From: Streptomyces rugosispiralis
GTDB taxonomy: Bacteria > Actinomycetota > Actinomycetes > Streptomycetales > Streptomycetaceae
Reading direction: 5' to 3'
Length of the DNA stretch: 64,000 nucleotides
NCBI RefSeq assembly: GCF_024505145.1
Contig: NZ_JANIAA010000041.1
Coordinates: 1-64,000 of the forward strand
Within the stretch, counting starts at the first letter, position 1. Each line of letters starts with the position of its first letter. The position numbers were made by a program, and so were the translations under genes. This document shows, one piece after another, positions 25,003 to 33,052 of the stretch. The notes beneath the pieces were generated by a model. That model was not told the origin of the DNA. It did not search any database and saw only the letters and a list, made by a program, of their open reading frames with translations.

Positions 25003-27558
25003 GTGACGGAGCACCCCACCTCCCACAACAGGCGGCAGGCGGCCACCTCTGCCGCCGCCCCGGGCGCGGCAGCGCCCGACGACGCGCACGGCGCGGTCCC
25101 GGACCCGCGGACCGCCGTGCGGCAGACGGCTGCCCCCGGCCAGGAGCCGGGCGACGGCCGCCCGCGTCCGGCCTACTCCGCGGACGGGCCCACGGGCCCG
25201 GCGGCCCACGACGGGCCCCCGGGTCCGGCCGGGGAGCCCGCGCCCCGCGCCAGAGGGCGCGGCGCCGCCCCCGAGCGCGGCGAGGGCGCCGCCGGGACGG
25301 GGCCCGCGCGCCGTGGCCGCGGCAGGAGCGGCGCGGACGGCGCGGACGGGCGGGGGAGCGCCGCGGCGGCGCGCGGCGGCGGAGGCAGGGAGCGCCGGAA
25401 CACGGCGGAGAGCGAGCACCCGGCGCAGCCGGAGCACGGCACACCGGAGGGCGAGCCTGTGTGGGACGCGGATCGCAATGCCGCAAGAGGCGCGTCGCGC
25501 CGACCGGGAGCGAACGGCGGCACCGGCCCCGACGAGCGGCCCCCGGCCGCCCAGGGCGACGGACGCGGCCGGGAGGCGGCGCGCCGGGGCGCCGGCGCGG
25601 GCGAGCATCCGGAGCGGCCCGGCGAGGCGCACGCGGCGGCCGGGGCTGGTGAAGCACATGCGGCGGCCGGGTCCGGCGAAGCACACACGGCACCCGGATC
25701 CAACGACGCCCGCAGAGCATCCGGATCCGGCGACGCCCACACCGCGGCCGCCACGGCGGGTGAGGTCGCCTACAGCGCGCCGGAGGGCGGGGTGCCCACC
25801 GTTCCGCCCGCGGGCGGCCCCGCCGCCGCCGAGGCGGCCACCGCGCGGGACCGGAGCGGCGACCGGCTGCGGTTCGTGGGGGCCGCCACGCGCCGGATCG
25901 CCCGGGGCATCGACCTGGACGAGATCGTGCTGGGCCTGTGCCGGGCCACCGTGCCCACCTTCGCCGACGCGATCCTGGTCTATCTGCGCGATCCACTGCC
26001 GGTCGGCGACGAGCGCCCGGTCGGCCCGGTGGTGCTGCGGCTGCGCCGCACCGACCGGATCCCGCTGGACCCGGACACCGACAGCGGCCGGCTGTCGCTG
26101 CTGCCCTCCCAGCCGGACCTGTCGCCCGCCGTGGGCGGCGGCCCGGCCGCCGAGCTGTGCGAGGTGGAGGCGGGCGGCCCGCTGGCCGAGGTGCTGCGCG
26201 GGGTGCGGCCGGTGTTCGGCGACTCGCAGGCCGCCCGCGCCGCGCTGCCCGAACTGCTCGGCGAGGGGCCGTCGGTGGCGACCGGTCAGCGCACCGTGCT
26301 GGCACCGCTGCGCGGCCGCCGCCGGGTGATCGGCGCGGCGGTGTTCGTACGCCGCCCGGACCGGCCGCCGTTCGAGCCGGACGATCTGCTGGTGGCGGCC
26401 CAGCTGGCCACCCACACCGCGCTCGGCGTCGACAAGGCGGTGCTGTACGGGCGCGAGGTGTACATCGCGGACGAGCTCCAGCGCACCATGCTGCCCGACT
26501 CGCTGCCGCAGCCCACCGGCGTGCGGCTGGCCAGCCGCTATCTGCCCGCGGCCGAGACCGCGCGGGTCGGCGGCGACTGGTACGACGCGATCCCGCTGCC
26601 GGGCAACCGGGTGGCGCTGGTGGTCGGCGATGTGATGGGCCATTCGATGACCTCCGCCGCGATCATGGGCCAGCTGCGCACCACCGCGCAGACCCTCGCC
26701 GGGCTCGACCTGCCGCCCCAGGAGGTGCTGCACCACCTGGACGAGCAGGCCCAGCGGCTGGGCACCGACCGCATGGCCACCTGCCTGTACGCGGTCTACG
26801 ACCCCGTCGCGCACCGCATCGTGGTGGCCAACGCGGGCCATCCGCCGCCGCTGCTGCTGCACCGGGGCGGCCGCGCCGAGGTGCTGCGGGTACCGCCGGG
26901 GGCGCCGATCGGGGTCGGTGGTGTCGACTTCGAGGCGGTCGAGCTGGACGCGCCCGCCGGGGCCACCTTGATGCTCTACACCGACGGCCTGGTCGAGTCG
27001 CGGATGCGCGATGTGTGGACCGGGATCGAGCAGCTGCGGGAGCGGCTGACCGCCACCGCCCGGCTCACCGGCCCCAACCCGCCGCCGCTGGAGCCGCTGT
27101 GCGACGAGGTGCTGGACATGCTCGGCCCCGGCGACCGCGACGACGACGTGGCGCTGCTCGCGGCCCGGTTCGAGGGCATCGCGCCCAGCGATGTCGCGTA
27201 CTGGTTCCTGGACCCCAAGGCGCAGACCGCCGGGCAGGCGCGTCGGCTGGCCCGCCGGGCGCTGGCCCGCTGGGACCTGGACGATCTGACGGACGCGGTG
27301 GAGCTGCTGGTCAGCGAGGTGGTGACGAACGCGGTGCGCTACGCGGAGCGGCCCATCACACTGCGGCTGCTGCGCACGGACGTCCTGCGCTGCGAGGTCG
27401 GCGACGACGTGCCACAGCTCCCCCGGCTGCGCCAGGCCCGGCCGTCCGACGAGGGCGGGCGCGGGCTGTATCTGGTGAACCGGATGGCGCGGCGCTGGGG
27501 CGCGACCCGGCTGTCCACGGGCAAGGTCGTCTGGTTCGAGCTCGCGATGCCGTCCTGA
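25003..27558 (+). CDS. GAF-SpoIIE phosphatase-HATPase fusion regulator
   Basis: 851 aa from GTG 25003. Residues 1-270 are Ala/Gly/Pro/Arg-rich and disordered, with imperfect repeats (GEAHAAAGAGEAHAAAGSGEAHTAPGS region, 25.62-25.77 kb). A GAF-like sensor spans about 285-480 and a PP2C/SpoIIE phosphatase about 490-700 (VGGDWYDAIPL, VGDVMGHSM, YTDGLVESRMRD, DRDDDVALLAARF). A C-terminal RsbW-like HATPase has LLVSEVVTNAVRYAE and GGRGLYLVNRMA. Such proteins combine the phosphatase and kinase ends of a partner-switching system that controls sigma factors through an anti-sigma antagonist. No sigma or antagonist gene is adjacent. Confidence 0.88.
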   Translation: MTEHPTSHNRRQAATSAAAPGAAAPDDAHGAVPDPRTAVRQTAAPGQEPGDGRPRPAYSADGPTGPAAHDGPPGPAGEPAPRARGRGAAPERGEGAAGTGPARRGRGRSGADGADGRGSAAAARGGGGRERRNTAESEHPAQPEHGTPEGEPVWDADRNAARGASRRPGANGGTGPDERPPAAQGDGRGREAARRGAGAGEHPERPGEAHAAAGAGEAHAAAGSGEAHTAPGSNDARRASGSGDAHTAAATAGEVAYSAPEGGVPTVPPAGGPAAAEAATARDRSGDRLRFVGAATRRIARGIDLDEIVLGLCRATVPTFADAILVYLRDPLPVGDERPVGPVVLRLRRTDRIPLDPDTDSGRLSLLPSQPDLSPAVGGGPAAELCEVEAGGPLAEVLRGVRPVFGDSQAARAALPELLGEGPSVATGQRTVLAPLRGRRRVIGAAVFVRRPDRPPFEPDDLLVAAQLATHTALGVDKAVLYGREVYIADELQRTMLPDSLPQPTGVRLASRYLPAAETARVGGDWYDAIPLPGNRVALVVGDVMGHSMTSAAIMGQLRTTAQTLAGLDLPPQEVLHHLDEQAQRLGTDRMATCLYAVYDPVAHRIVVANAGHPPPLLLHRGGRAEVLRVPPGAPIGVGGVDFEAVELDAPAGATLMLYTDGLVESRMRDVWTGIEQLRERLTATARLTGPNPPPLEPLCDEVLDMLGPGDRDDDVALLAARFEGIAPSDVAYWFLDPKAQTAGQARRLARRALARWDLDDLTDAVELLVSEVVTNAVRYAERPITLRLLRTDVLRCEVGDDVPQLPRLRQARPSDEGGRGLYLVNRMARRWGATRLSTGKVVWFELAMPS

Positions 27559-27598
27559 GCCGACCCGTCCGGACGCCAGTCCGGTTGGCATGAGAGGA

Positions 27599-27632
27599 CC
27601 CCGGAAGCGGCGGTGTGTACCGCGCTCCGGGG
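27599..27632. terminator. Hairpin between SpoIIE gene and inverted cassette
   Basis: CCCCGGA pairs with TCCGGGG, and inner GCGGT/ACCGC pairing completes the stem around GTGT. It lies between two convergent transcripts. Confidence 0.65.
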
Positions 27633-27678
27633 CCGCTGAGCAGGGTCCTACCGGGGCGTGCGGGGGCGGACGGCCGTC

Positions 27679-27885
27679 TCAGGTCCGCCTGAAGTGGTCC
27701 GGCCGGTTGTCGTGCTGACGGGGGCACTGGCACGGGGGCCACGCCTGCCCCAGTGCGTAGGGGTTGCTCTTCTCGCCGACCAGGACGGCCACCATCGCGT
27801 GGCGTACGGTCACGATCCCGTCGCGCGCCATGGTGTAGACGCGCACCGTCATGCGAGTCTCTTCGCCCCCGTTGGCCGCCCTCAT
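27679..27885 (-). CDS. Cassette gene C, second (inverted) copy
   Basis: 68 aa from ATG 27885, overlapping B by 4 bases (ATGA). It shares 39 of 45 residues with the copy at 16.93 kb, counted from MTVRVYTMARDG, including the CQCPR element. The divergent parts are the N-terminal lead and the C-terminus after CQCPR. Function is unknown. That only core residues are kept in both copies suggests selection on the small protein. Confidence 0.75.
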   Translation of the reverse strand: MRAANGGEETRMTVRVYTMARDGIVTVRHAMVAVLVGEKSNPYALGQAWPPCQCPRQHDNRPDHFRRT

Positions 27886-28199
27886 CGGCCCGTCCCCTCG
27901 ACCGGCGCGAGGAGCTGGAGCACGGCGCGCAGACCGCGCTTGACCGCGCCGAGGTGGTAGGCCAGTTCCTCCGGCGCGGCGGTGGCCAGGCTCAGGGCTT
28001 CAGCGGCGGCAAGGCTCTGTCCGGCGACGATCATGACGGCTCGCTCAAGGCCGTCGCGGGTGGGCTTGCCAGCCGCGATACATGCCGGACACAGGCCCGA
28101 ACGCGGATCGCTGAGATTGCGGGGCCCGAAATCACCGGGAGTGGCGCACAGAGTACAGCCGGGAACCGGGACGGACACGGCATGGCCGTTGGCGGTCAC
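27882..28199 (-). CDS. Cassette gene B, second (inverted) copy
   Basis: 105 aa from GTG 28199, which overlaps the stop of the small frame A2 as GTGA. The zinc-ribbon pairs GCTLCATPG and GLCPACIAAG and the EELAYHLGAVKRGLRAVLQLLAP segment match copy 1 closely. The frame is open for 150 further codons upstream, but the extension has no similarity to copy 1 and crosses promoter-like sequence. The intact GTGA junction here is the reference that shows what copy 1 has lost. Confidence 0.78.
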   Translation of the reverse strand: MTANGHAVSVPVPGCTLCATPGDFGPRNLSDPRSGLCPACIAAGKPTRDGLERAVMIVAGQSLAAAEALSLATAAPEELAYHLGAVKRGLRAVLQLLAPVEGTGR

Positions 28200-28315
28200 C
28201 GGATCACCACCATCCCATGCGGCGCACAGACCTGGGCTTGTTGACGCTGTCCCCGTTCGCGACAGCAAGGCTCCGGAAGGTCCGGCGTTGGTCTTCCCCA
28301 CGCCGTCCTGGTCAT
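28196..28315 (-). CDS. Short cassette frame A2
   Basis: A 39-residue frame from ATG 28315 to TGA 28196, ending CAPHGMVVIR. That ending matches gene A of copy 1 at the nucleotide level (27 of about 32 bases around it), while the N-terminal part differs and lacks the NPIHWF start. It may be the remnant of a longer gene A, or a short independent version. No good ribosome binding site precedes the ATG, so expression is uncertain. Confidence 0.4.
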   Translation of the reverse strand: MTRTAWGRPTPDLPEPCCRERGQRQQAQVCAPHGMVVIR

Positions 28316-28654
28316 CGTTCGTATCGGCTGTCAGGGGTGGGGAGTTCCACGGCACCTGACCCTTCGCTGGCGAACCATCAGACAGCGGCCCCTGACCAGC
28401 CGGCAGGGGCCGTTGCGCTGCCTCGGTCCGGCACACACTCCCACGAGACTGTACTCGCCCAGCGTGCCCGCTAGGTGGCTGACCTGCACGGATGAACAGT
28501 TCGATGGCGGGTGCACGATGGGTGCGTCCAAGGCGCGTTGACAACCGGCAGCAGACCCCAAACCCCGACCAGTCGCGTCTGCGGGTCGGGCGCGCTCTTC
28601 CTCGTCCTGCGGTCCCGGGGCGGGTGTGCCGAGAAGCACCCCCGCCCCGCGTCA
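28316..28654. other. Spacer between inverted cassette and PBP gene
   Basis: It holds the PBP terminator (28616-28649) and a second 9-bp perfect hairpin, CGGCCCCTG with its complement, at 28386-28412. I see no supported gene. The upstream part of the cassette promoter should lie here. Confidence 0.5.
28616..28649 (-). terminator. PBP terminator hairpin
   Basis: CGGGGCGGG and CCCGCCCCG form a perfect 9-bp stem, partly extended by GTG/CAC, just past the PBP stop. Confidence 0.75.
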
Positions 28655-30880
28655 TCACTGCTGCGGCCGACGGGGAAGACCGCCTTCGCCCGACTCCGAA
28701 CTCGACGGGTCGGGCGGGCTCGGGGAGCCGCCGTCGTCCGACGGCGACGCCGAGGACGAGGCGGACGGCGACTCGCTGGCGGACTCGCTCGCCGACGGGG
28801 ACGACGAGGGCGACTCGCTGGCGGACTCGCTCGCCGACGGGCTGGAGGACGGCGACTCCGAGGCGTCGCTCGAACTCGGCGACGGTGGCGGCTTGACCGC
28901 CGCCCCCATGTCGGTGTCCAGGTCGAACTTGGAGGCCTTCTCCCCGCTCAGCGCGGACTCGGTGTACGCGGCCCAGATCCTGGCCGGGAAGTCACCACCG
29001 TTGACGCGGCCGCCGCCCGCGGTGCCCTTGAGCGAGACCTGCTTCTTCTCCCCTTCGCCGAACATCCCGACCGAGGTCACCAGATCGGGGGTGTAGCCGG
29101 TGAACCAGGCCGACTTGTTGTCGTCGGAGGTGCCGGTCTTGCCCGCGACGGCCTGACCCTGCTGCCGCACCGCCTGGCCGGTCCCGTCGTCGACCACCCC
29201 GGTGAGGACGGAGGTGACGGAGTCGGCGGCGCCACGGCTGATCGCCTGGCCGTTGGTGGGATCGGGCAATTTGGGCCGCTCATCGCCCTTTTCGGCGGAC
29301 TTCACGATCGCCGGGGTGACCTTCTTGCCGTGGTTGTCGAGGGTCGCGTAGACCCCGGCCATGTCGCGCGGGCTGGCGCCCATCACGCCCAGCGACATCG
29401 CGGGGCGTACGTCGAAGCCGCCCGCGTCCTTGTTCATGCCGAGGTCGATGGCGGTGTTCTTCACCTTGTCCAGGCCCACGTCCACCGCCATCTGCGCGAA
29501 GACGGAGTTGACGGAGTTGTTCATCGCCTTCTGGACGGAGATGGGGCCGTAGGACTTGTTGTCCTCGTTCGGCGGGGCGAAGCCGGTGAGCGAGCCCTTG
29601 ACCGGCCGCTTGCTGGTGCCGTCGTAGATGGTGCTCGCCGTGATCGGGGTGCTGTCCTGCGTGGTGGAGCCGTTCTCCAGCCCCGCGGCCAGGATCAGCG
29701 GCTTGAAGGTGGAGGCGGGCTGGTAGTCCTCGCGGAGGGCGTTGTTGTAGTAGTGCTCGGTGTAGCCGGTGCCGCCGTACATCGCCACCACACCACCGGA
29801 CTCCGGGTCCACCGAAACCGCTCCGACCTGGGCGTACTTGTCGACCTTGCGCTTCTTCGGGTCCAGCTTGTCGGTCAGCTGGGTGCGGACCGCCTTCTCC
29901 AGCGCCTTCTGCTTCTTCTTGTCGATGTTGAGGGTGATCGTCCAGCCGCCGGCCTCGATCTCGTTCTCCGAGACCCCGGCCTTGATCAGCTCCTTGTTGG
30001 CGGCCTCGATGAGATAGCCCGCCTGGCCGTCGCGTCCGGGGATGGGGCGCGGCGGGACGGGGACATCGAACTTCATGCCCTCGCGCTCGCTCTTGGACAG
30101 CCAGTCCTTCTGGACCATGTTGTTGAGGACGTAGTTCCAGCGGGCCTTCACCAGCCGCTTGCCGTTGGGGCCCGCCGCCGACCAGTCGTACTGGCTGGGT
30201 GCCTGGAGCACCGACGCGAGATAGGCGCCCTGTGCGACGCTGAGGTCCTCGACGTCCTTGTTGTAGTAAGCGCGGGCGGCGGCCTGGATGCCATAGGCGC
30301 CGCGGCCGTAGTAGCTGGTGTTGATGTAGCCCGCGAGGATGTAGTCCTTGGACTTCTGCTGGTCGACCTTGAGCGAGATCACCAGCTCCTTCAGCTTGCG
30401 GCTGACGGTCTGTTCCTGGCTCAGGTAGTAGTTCTTGACGTACTGCTGGGTGATGGTCGAACCACCCTGCTTGCCCCGGCCCAGCGCGGTGTTGATGAGA
30501 CCGCGGGCGGTGCCGGTGAACGAGACGCCGGAGTCGCCGTAGAAGTCCTTGTTCTCGGCGGCGACAAAGGTGTGCTGCACCTTCTTGGGGATCTTGGACA
30601 GCGGTACGGACTCACGGTTGACGTCACCCGTCTTCGCCATGATCGTGCCGTCGCTGTACTTGTAGATGTTGGCCTCGGCCTTGGCCGCGGCGTTGGCGGG
30701 CGGAACCTCCACCAGCAGATAGAGGACGAAGAACGCCCCGACGAGCAACGCGCCGAGCCCCAGGACGTACCCCAGCAGCCACTTCCAGGTGAAGAAGCGG
30801 CGTATGCCCCCCGACTTCGCCGCTCGCTTGGCTCTGCGAGCGCTCTTCTGCCGCGCGCGTCGCTCTTCCGCTCTACCCAT
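28655..30880 (-). CDS. Class A penicillin-binding protein (transglycosylase/transpeptidase)
   Basis: 741 aa from 30880. A basic cytoplasmic tail and one membrane helix (WLLGYVLGLGALLVGAFFVLYLLV) precede a GT51 domain with FVAAENKDFYGDSGVS and GGSTITQQYVKNYYLS. The transpeptidase domain has the SxxK box PASTFKPL, SxN in NNSVNSVFAQ and KTGTSDDNKSAWFTGYTP. It polymerises lipid II and crosslinks peptidoglycan. The last 95 residues are a Ser/Pro/Ala/Glu repeat tail (SPSSSPSASESASE) of variable type, probably spanning the wall. It is monocistronic and divergent from the SPFH gene. Confidence 0.93.
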   Translation of the reverse strand: MGRAEERRARQKSARRAKRAAKSGGIRRFFTWKWLLGYVLGLGALLVGAFFVLYLLVEVPPANAAAKAEANIYKYSDGTIMAKTGDVNRESVPLSKIPKKVQHTFVAAENKDFYGDSGVSFTGTARGLINTALGRGKQGGSTITQQYVKNYYLSQEQTVSRKLKELVISLKVDQQKSKDYILAGYINTSYYGRGAYGIQAAARAYYNKDVEDLSVAQGAYLASVLQAPSQYDWSAAGPNGKRLVKARWNYVLNNMVQKDWLSKSEREGMKFDVPVPPRPIPGRDGQAGYLIEAANKELIKAGVSENEIEAGGWTITLNIDKKKQKALEKAVRTQLTDKLDPKKRKVDKYAQVGAVSVDPESGGVVAMYGGTGYTEHYYNNALREDYQPASTFKPLILAAGLENGSTTQDSTPITASTIYDGTSKRPVKGSLTGFAPPNEDNKSYGPISVQKAMNNSVNSVFAQMAVDVGLDKVKNTAIDLGMNKDAGGFDVRPAMSLGVMGASPRDMAGVYATLDNHGKKVTPAIVKSAEKGDERPKLPDPTNGQAISRGAADSVTSVLTGVVDDGTGQAVRQQGQAVAGKTGTSDDNKSAWFTGYTPDLVTSVGMFGEGEKKQVSLKGTAGGGRVNGGDFPARIWAAYTESALSGEKASKFDLDTDMGAAVKPPPSPSSSDASESPSSSPSASESASESPSSSPSASESASESPSASSSASPSDDGGSPSPPDPSSSESGEGGLPRRPQQ

Positions 30881-31050
30881 CGCTCCCGCCGCTCCAGTCC
30901 GTAAGCCCCCCAGGCCAGCTCATGAAACTAACACCGCAACAACCCTCAAATGCCCATCGATCTAGCTTTTTCCGAAGGTGACAAAAAGCACCCACTCCAA
31001 GGGAACTGACGGCTTACGGGGGCCAAGGGTTGCCACCGGCCCATAATGTG

Positions 31051-31065
31051 CTATCACTTTGATAG
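31051..31065. promoter_or_regulatory. Perfect 6-3-6 inverted repeat before SPFH gene
   Basis: CTATCACTTTGATAG (6-bp arms, CTT spacer) lies 33 bp upstream of the SPFH ATG in AT-rich sequence that likely contains the promoter. The second gene of the operon encodes a ribbon-helix-helix protein, a class that often autoregulates through such sites. This is an inference. Confidence 0.5.
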
Positions 31066-31097
31066 AACGCAGCGCCGAACGGAACGGGGAGCCCTCC

Positions 31098-32054
31098 ATG
31101 TCCGACACCACCTCGACCGAGCCCATCACCGATCAGGCCGACATACCGTCCCTCCCGGAGCCGAGGGTCACGGAGCGGCCCGCGCACAACGTCAGCGGCG
31201 GACTGGCCCTGCTCGGCGGCCTGGCCGGACTCGCTGGCGGCATCGGGCTGATCCTCGCGGGCGCCGCCGTCGCCTCCGAGCACAAGGGCGCCTGGTCCAC
31301 GCTGCTGATCGTCTCCGGCATCGTGGTGATCCTCGCCGCGCTCCTCACCATGTGCGGCCTCAACACCATCGCGCCCGGCGAGGCCCGGGTGGTCCAGCTC
31401 TTCGGCCGCTACCGCGGCACCATCCGCACCGACGGGCTGCGCTGGGTGAACCCGCTCACCAGCCGGGAGAAGATCTCCACCCGGGTGCGCAACCACGAGA
31501 CCGCGGTACTCAAGGTCAACGACGCCTACGGCAACCCGATCGAACTCGCCGCGGTCGTCGTCTGGAAGGTCGAGGACACCGCCCAGGCGATGTTCGAGGT
31601 GGACGACTTCCTGGAGTTCGTCGCCACCCAGACCGAGGCCGCCGTCCGGCACATCGCCATCGAGTACCCGTACGACGCCCATGAGGAGGGCGCCCTCTCG
31701 CTGCGCGGCAACGCCGAGGAGATCACCGAGAAGCTCGCGATCGAACTGCACGCCCGGGTCGAGGCGGCCGGGGTCCGCATCATCGAATCGCGCTTCACCC
31801 ACCTCGCCTACGCCCCGGAGATCGCCTCCGCGATGCTCCAGCGCCAGCAGGCGGGCGCCGTGGTGGCCGCGCGGCGGCAGATCGTGGACGGCGCGGTCGG
31901 CATGGTCGAGGCTGCCCTGGCCCGGATCGCCGAGGAGGAGATCGTGGCGCTGGACGAGGAGCGCAAGGCCGCGATGGTCAGCAATCTGATGGTGGTGCTC
32001 TGCGGGGACCGCTCCCCGCAGCCCGTGCTGAACACCGGCACGCTGTACCAGTGA
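31098..32054 (+). CDS. SPFH/band-7 domain membrane protein
   Basis: 318 aa from ATG 31098, with GGGGAG 7 bases upstream. Two adjacent membrane helices (GLALLGGLAGLAGGIGLILAG and LLIVSGIVVILAALLTMCG) precede a band-7 domain: TIAPGEARVVQLFGRYRGTIRTDGLRWVNPL, then ELAAVVVWKVEDTAQAMFEVDD. A helical ALARIAEEEIVALDEERKAAMV segment closes the protein. SPFH proteins form large membrane-bound ring assemblies that organise membrane microdomains. The partner and role here are unknown. It overlaps the next gene as GTGA and is divergent from the PBP gene. Confidence 0.9.
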   Translation: MSDTTSTEPITDQADIPSLPEPRVTERPAHNVSGGLALLGGLAGLAGGIGLILAGAAVASEHKGAWSTLLIVSGIVVILAALLTMCGLNTIAPGEARVVQLFGRYRGTIRTDGLRWVNPLTSREKISTRVRNHETAVLKVNDAYGNPIELAAVVVWKVEDTAQAMFEVDDFLEFVATQTEAAVRHIAIEYPYDAHEEGALSLRGNAEEITEKLAIELHARVEAAGVRIIESRFTHLAYAPEIASAMLQRQQAGAVVAARRQIVDGAVGMVEAALARIAEEEIVALDEERKAAMVSNLMVVLCGDRSPQPVLNTGTLYQ

Positions 32055-32440
32055 CGGACGAGAGCGGGCGGAAGGCACGGCAGCCGCGGCAGCGCAAGCA
32101 GATGCTGCTGCGGCTCGACCCGGCCGTCCATGACGCCCTCGCGCGCTGGGCCAACGACGAGCTGCGCAGCGCCAACGCGCAGATCGAGTTCCTGCTGCGC
32201 AAGGCGCTCGCGGACGCGGGCCGGCTGCCCGGCGCGGCGCGCCCGATCCCGCGCCGGGGCCGCCCGCCGCGGCGGCCCGCCGAGGGCGCCGAGGGCGAGG
32301 GTGCCGAGGGCGAGGGTGCCGAGGGCGAGGGTGCCGAGGGCGAGGGTGCCGAGGGCGAGGGTGCCGAGGGCGAGGGTGCCGAGGGCGAGGGCCCCACCGA
32401 GGACCCGGAGGGCATCGGCCGGGAGCCACGTCGGCCCTGA
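32051..32440 (+). CDS. Ribbon-helix-helix protein with AEGEG repeat tail
   Basis: 129 aa from GTG 32051, overlapping the SPFH stop. Residues about 15-55 (KQMLLRLDPAVHDALARWA, then ANAQIEFLLRKAL) form a ribbon-helix-helix DNA-binding unit like those of Arc/CopG proteins. After a basic Arg/Pro hinge, seven copies of the 15-bp unit encoding AEGEG make a highly acidic tail. Pairing of an SPFH gene with such a protein is recurrent in Streptomyces, so it probably represses its own operon at the palindrome upstream. The acidic tail could vary in length between strains. Confidence 0.75.
   Translation: MTDESGRKARQPRQRKQMLLRLDPAVHDALARWANDELRSANAQIEFLLRKALADAGRLPGAARPIPRRGRPPRRPAEGAEGEGAEGEGAEGEGAEGEGAEGEGAEGEGAEGEGPTEDPEGIGREPRRP
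32288..32392. repeat. 15-bp in-frame repeat, seven copies
   Basis: GCCGAGGGCGAGGGT begins at 32288, 32303, 32318, 32333, 32348, 32363 and 32378 and encodes AEGEG. The copies are identical except for the last base. The frame is kept, so copy number changes would only lengthen or shorten the tail of the ribbon-helix-helix protein. Confidence 0.95.
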
Positions 32441-32488
32441 CCCCGGTCGCACCTCTCTGACCTGCGGCAATGCACACCCAAGCGCGGC

Positions 32489-32518
32489 TATACACTCCAG
32501 GTATACGCATGGTGTAGA
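32489..32518. promoter_or_regulatory. Dyad before PadR gene
   Basis: TACAC (32491-32495) and GTGTA (32512-32516) are inverted arms around an internal GTATAC palindrome. The dyad is 10 bp before the PadR ATG. PadR-type repressors commonly bind dyads in their own promoter, so autoregulation of the PadR-ABC operon is likely. Confidence 0.5.
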
Positions 32519-32527
32519 GTGCTGGGC

Positions 32528-33052
32528 ATGTCAATTGGCCACACCCTGCTCGGACTCCTCGAGGGCGGCCCGCGCCACGGCTATGACCTCAAGCGAGCCT
32601 TCGACGAAAGATTCGGACACGACCGCCCGCTGCACTACGGGCAGGTCTACTCGACCATGTCCCGGCTCCTGAAGAACGGCCTGGTGGAGGTCGACGGCAT
32701 CGAGCACGGCGGTGGCCCGGAGCGCAAGCGCTACGCCATCACCGACGCGGGCATCACCGATGTGGAGCACTGGCTCACCCAGCCCGAGAAGCCGGAGCCG
32801 TATCTCCAGTCGGTCCTCTACACCAAGGTCATCATCGCCCTGCTCACCGGGCGGGACGCGGCCGATCTCCTCGACGTCCAGCGCGCCGAACATCTGCGGC
32901 TGATGCGCGATCTGACCCAGCGCAAGCGCGGCGGCGACCTCACCGACCAACTCATCTGCGACCACGCCCTCTTCCATCTCGAGGCCGATCTGCGCTGGCT
33001 GGAACTGACCGCCGCCCGCCTCGGCCAACTCGCCAAGGCGGTGCGTTCATGA
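32528..33052 (+). CDS. PadR-family transcriptional regulator
   Basis: 174 aa from ATG 32528. The N-terminal winged helix (GHTLLGLLEGGPRHGYDLKRAFDERFGH, then VYSTMSRLLKNGLVEVDGIEHGGGPERKRYAITDAG) is the PadR DNA-binding domain. A C-terminal helical dimerisation domain (LRLMRDLTQRKRGGDLTDQL) follows. Its stop overlaps the ABC ATPase start (ATGA). It should repress the transporter operon and be released by the transported compound or a related ligand, as is usual for PadR regulators next to ABC genes. Confidence 0.9.
   Translation: MSIGHTLLGLLEGGPRHGYDLKRAFDERFGHDRPLHYGQVYSTMSRLLKNGLVEVDGIEHGGGPERKRYAITDAGITDVEHWLTQPEKPEPYLQSVLYTKVIIALLTGRDAADLLDVQRAEHLRLMRDLTQRKRGGDLTDQLICDHALFHLEADLRWLELTAARLGQLAKAVRS

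Noticed and set aside
28331..28639. 102-codon minus-strand frame upstream of the inverted cassette
   Set aside because: No ribosome binding site, no similarity to cassette genes, and it crosses two hairpins.
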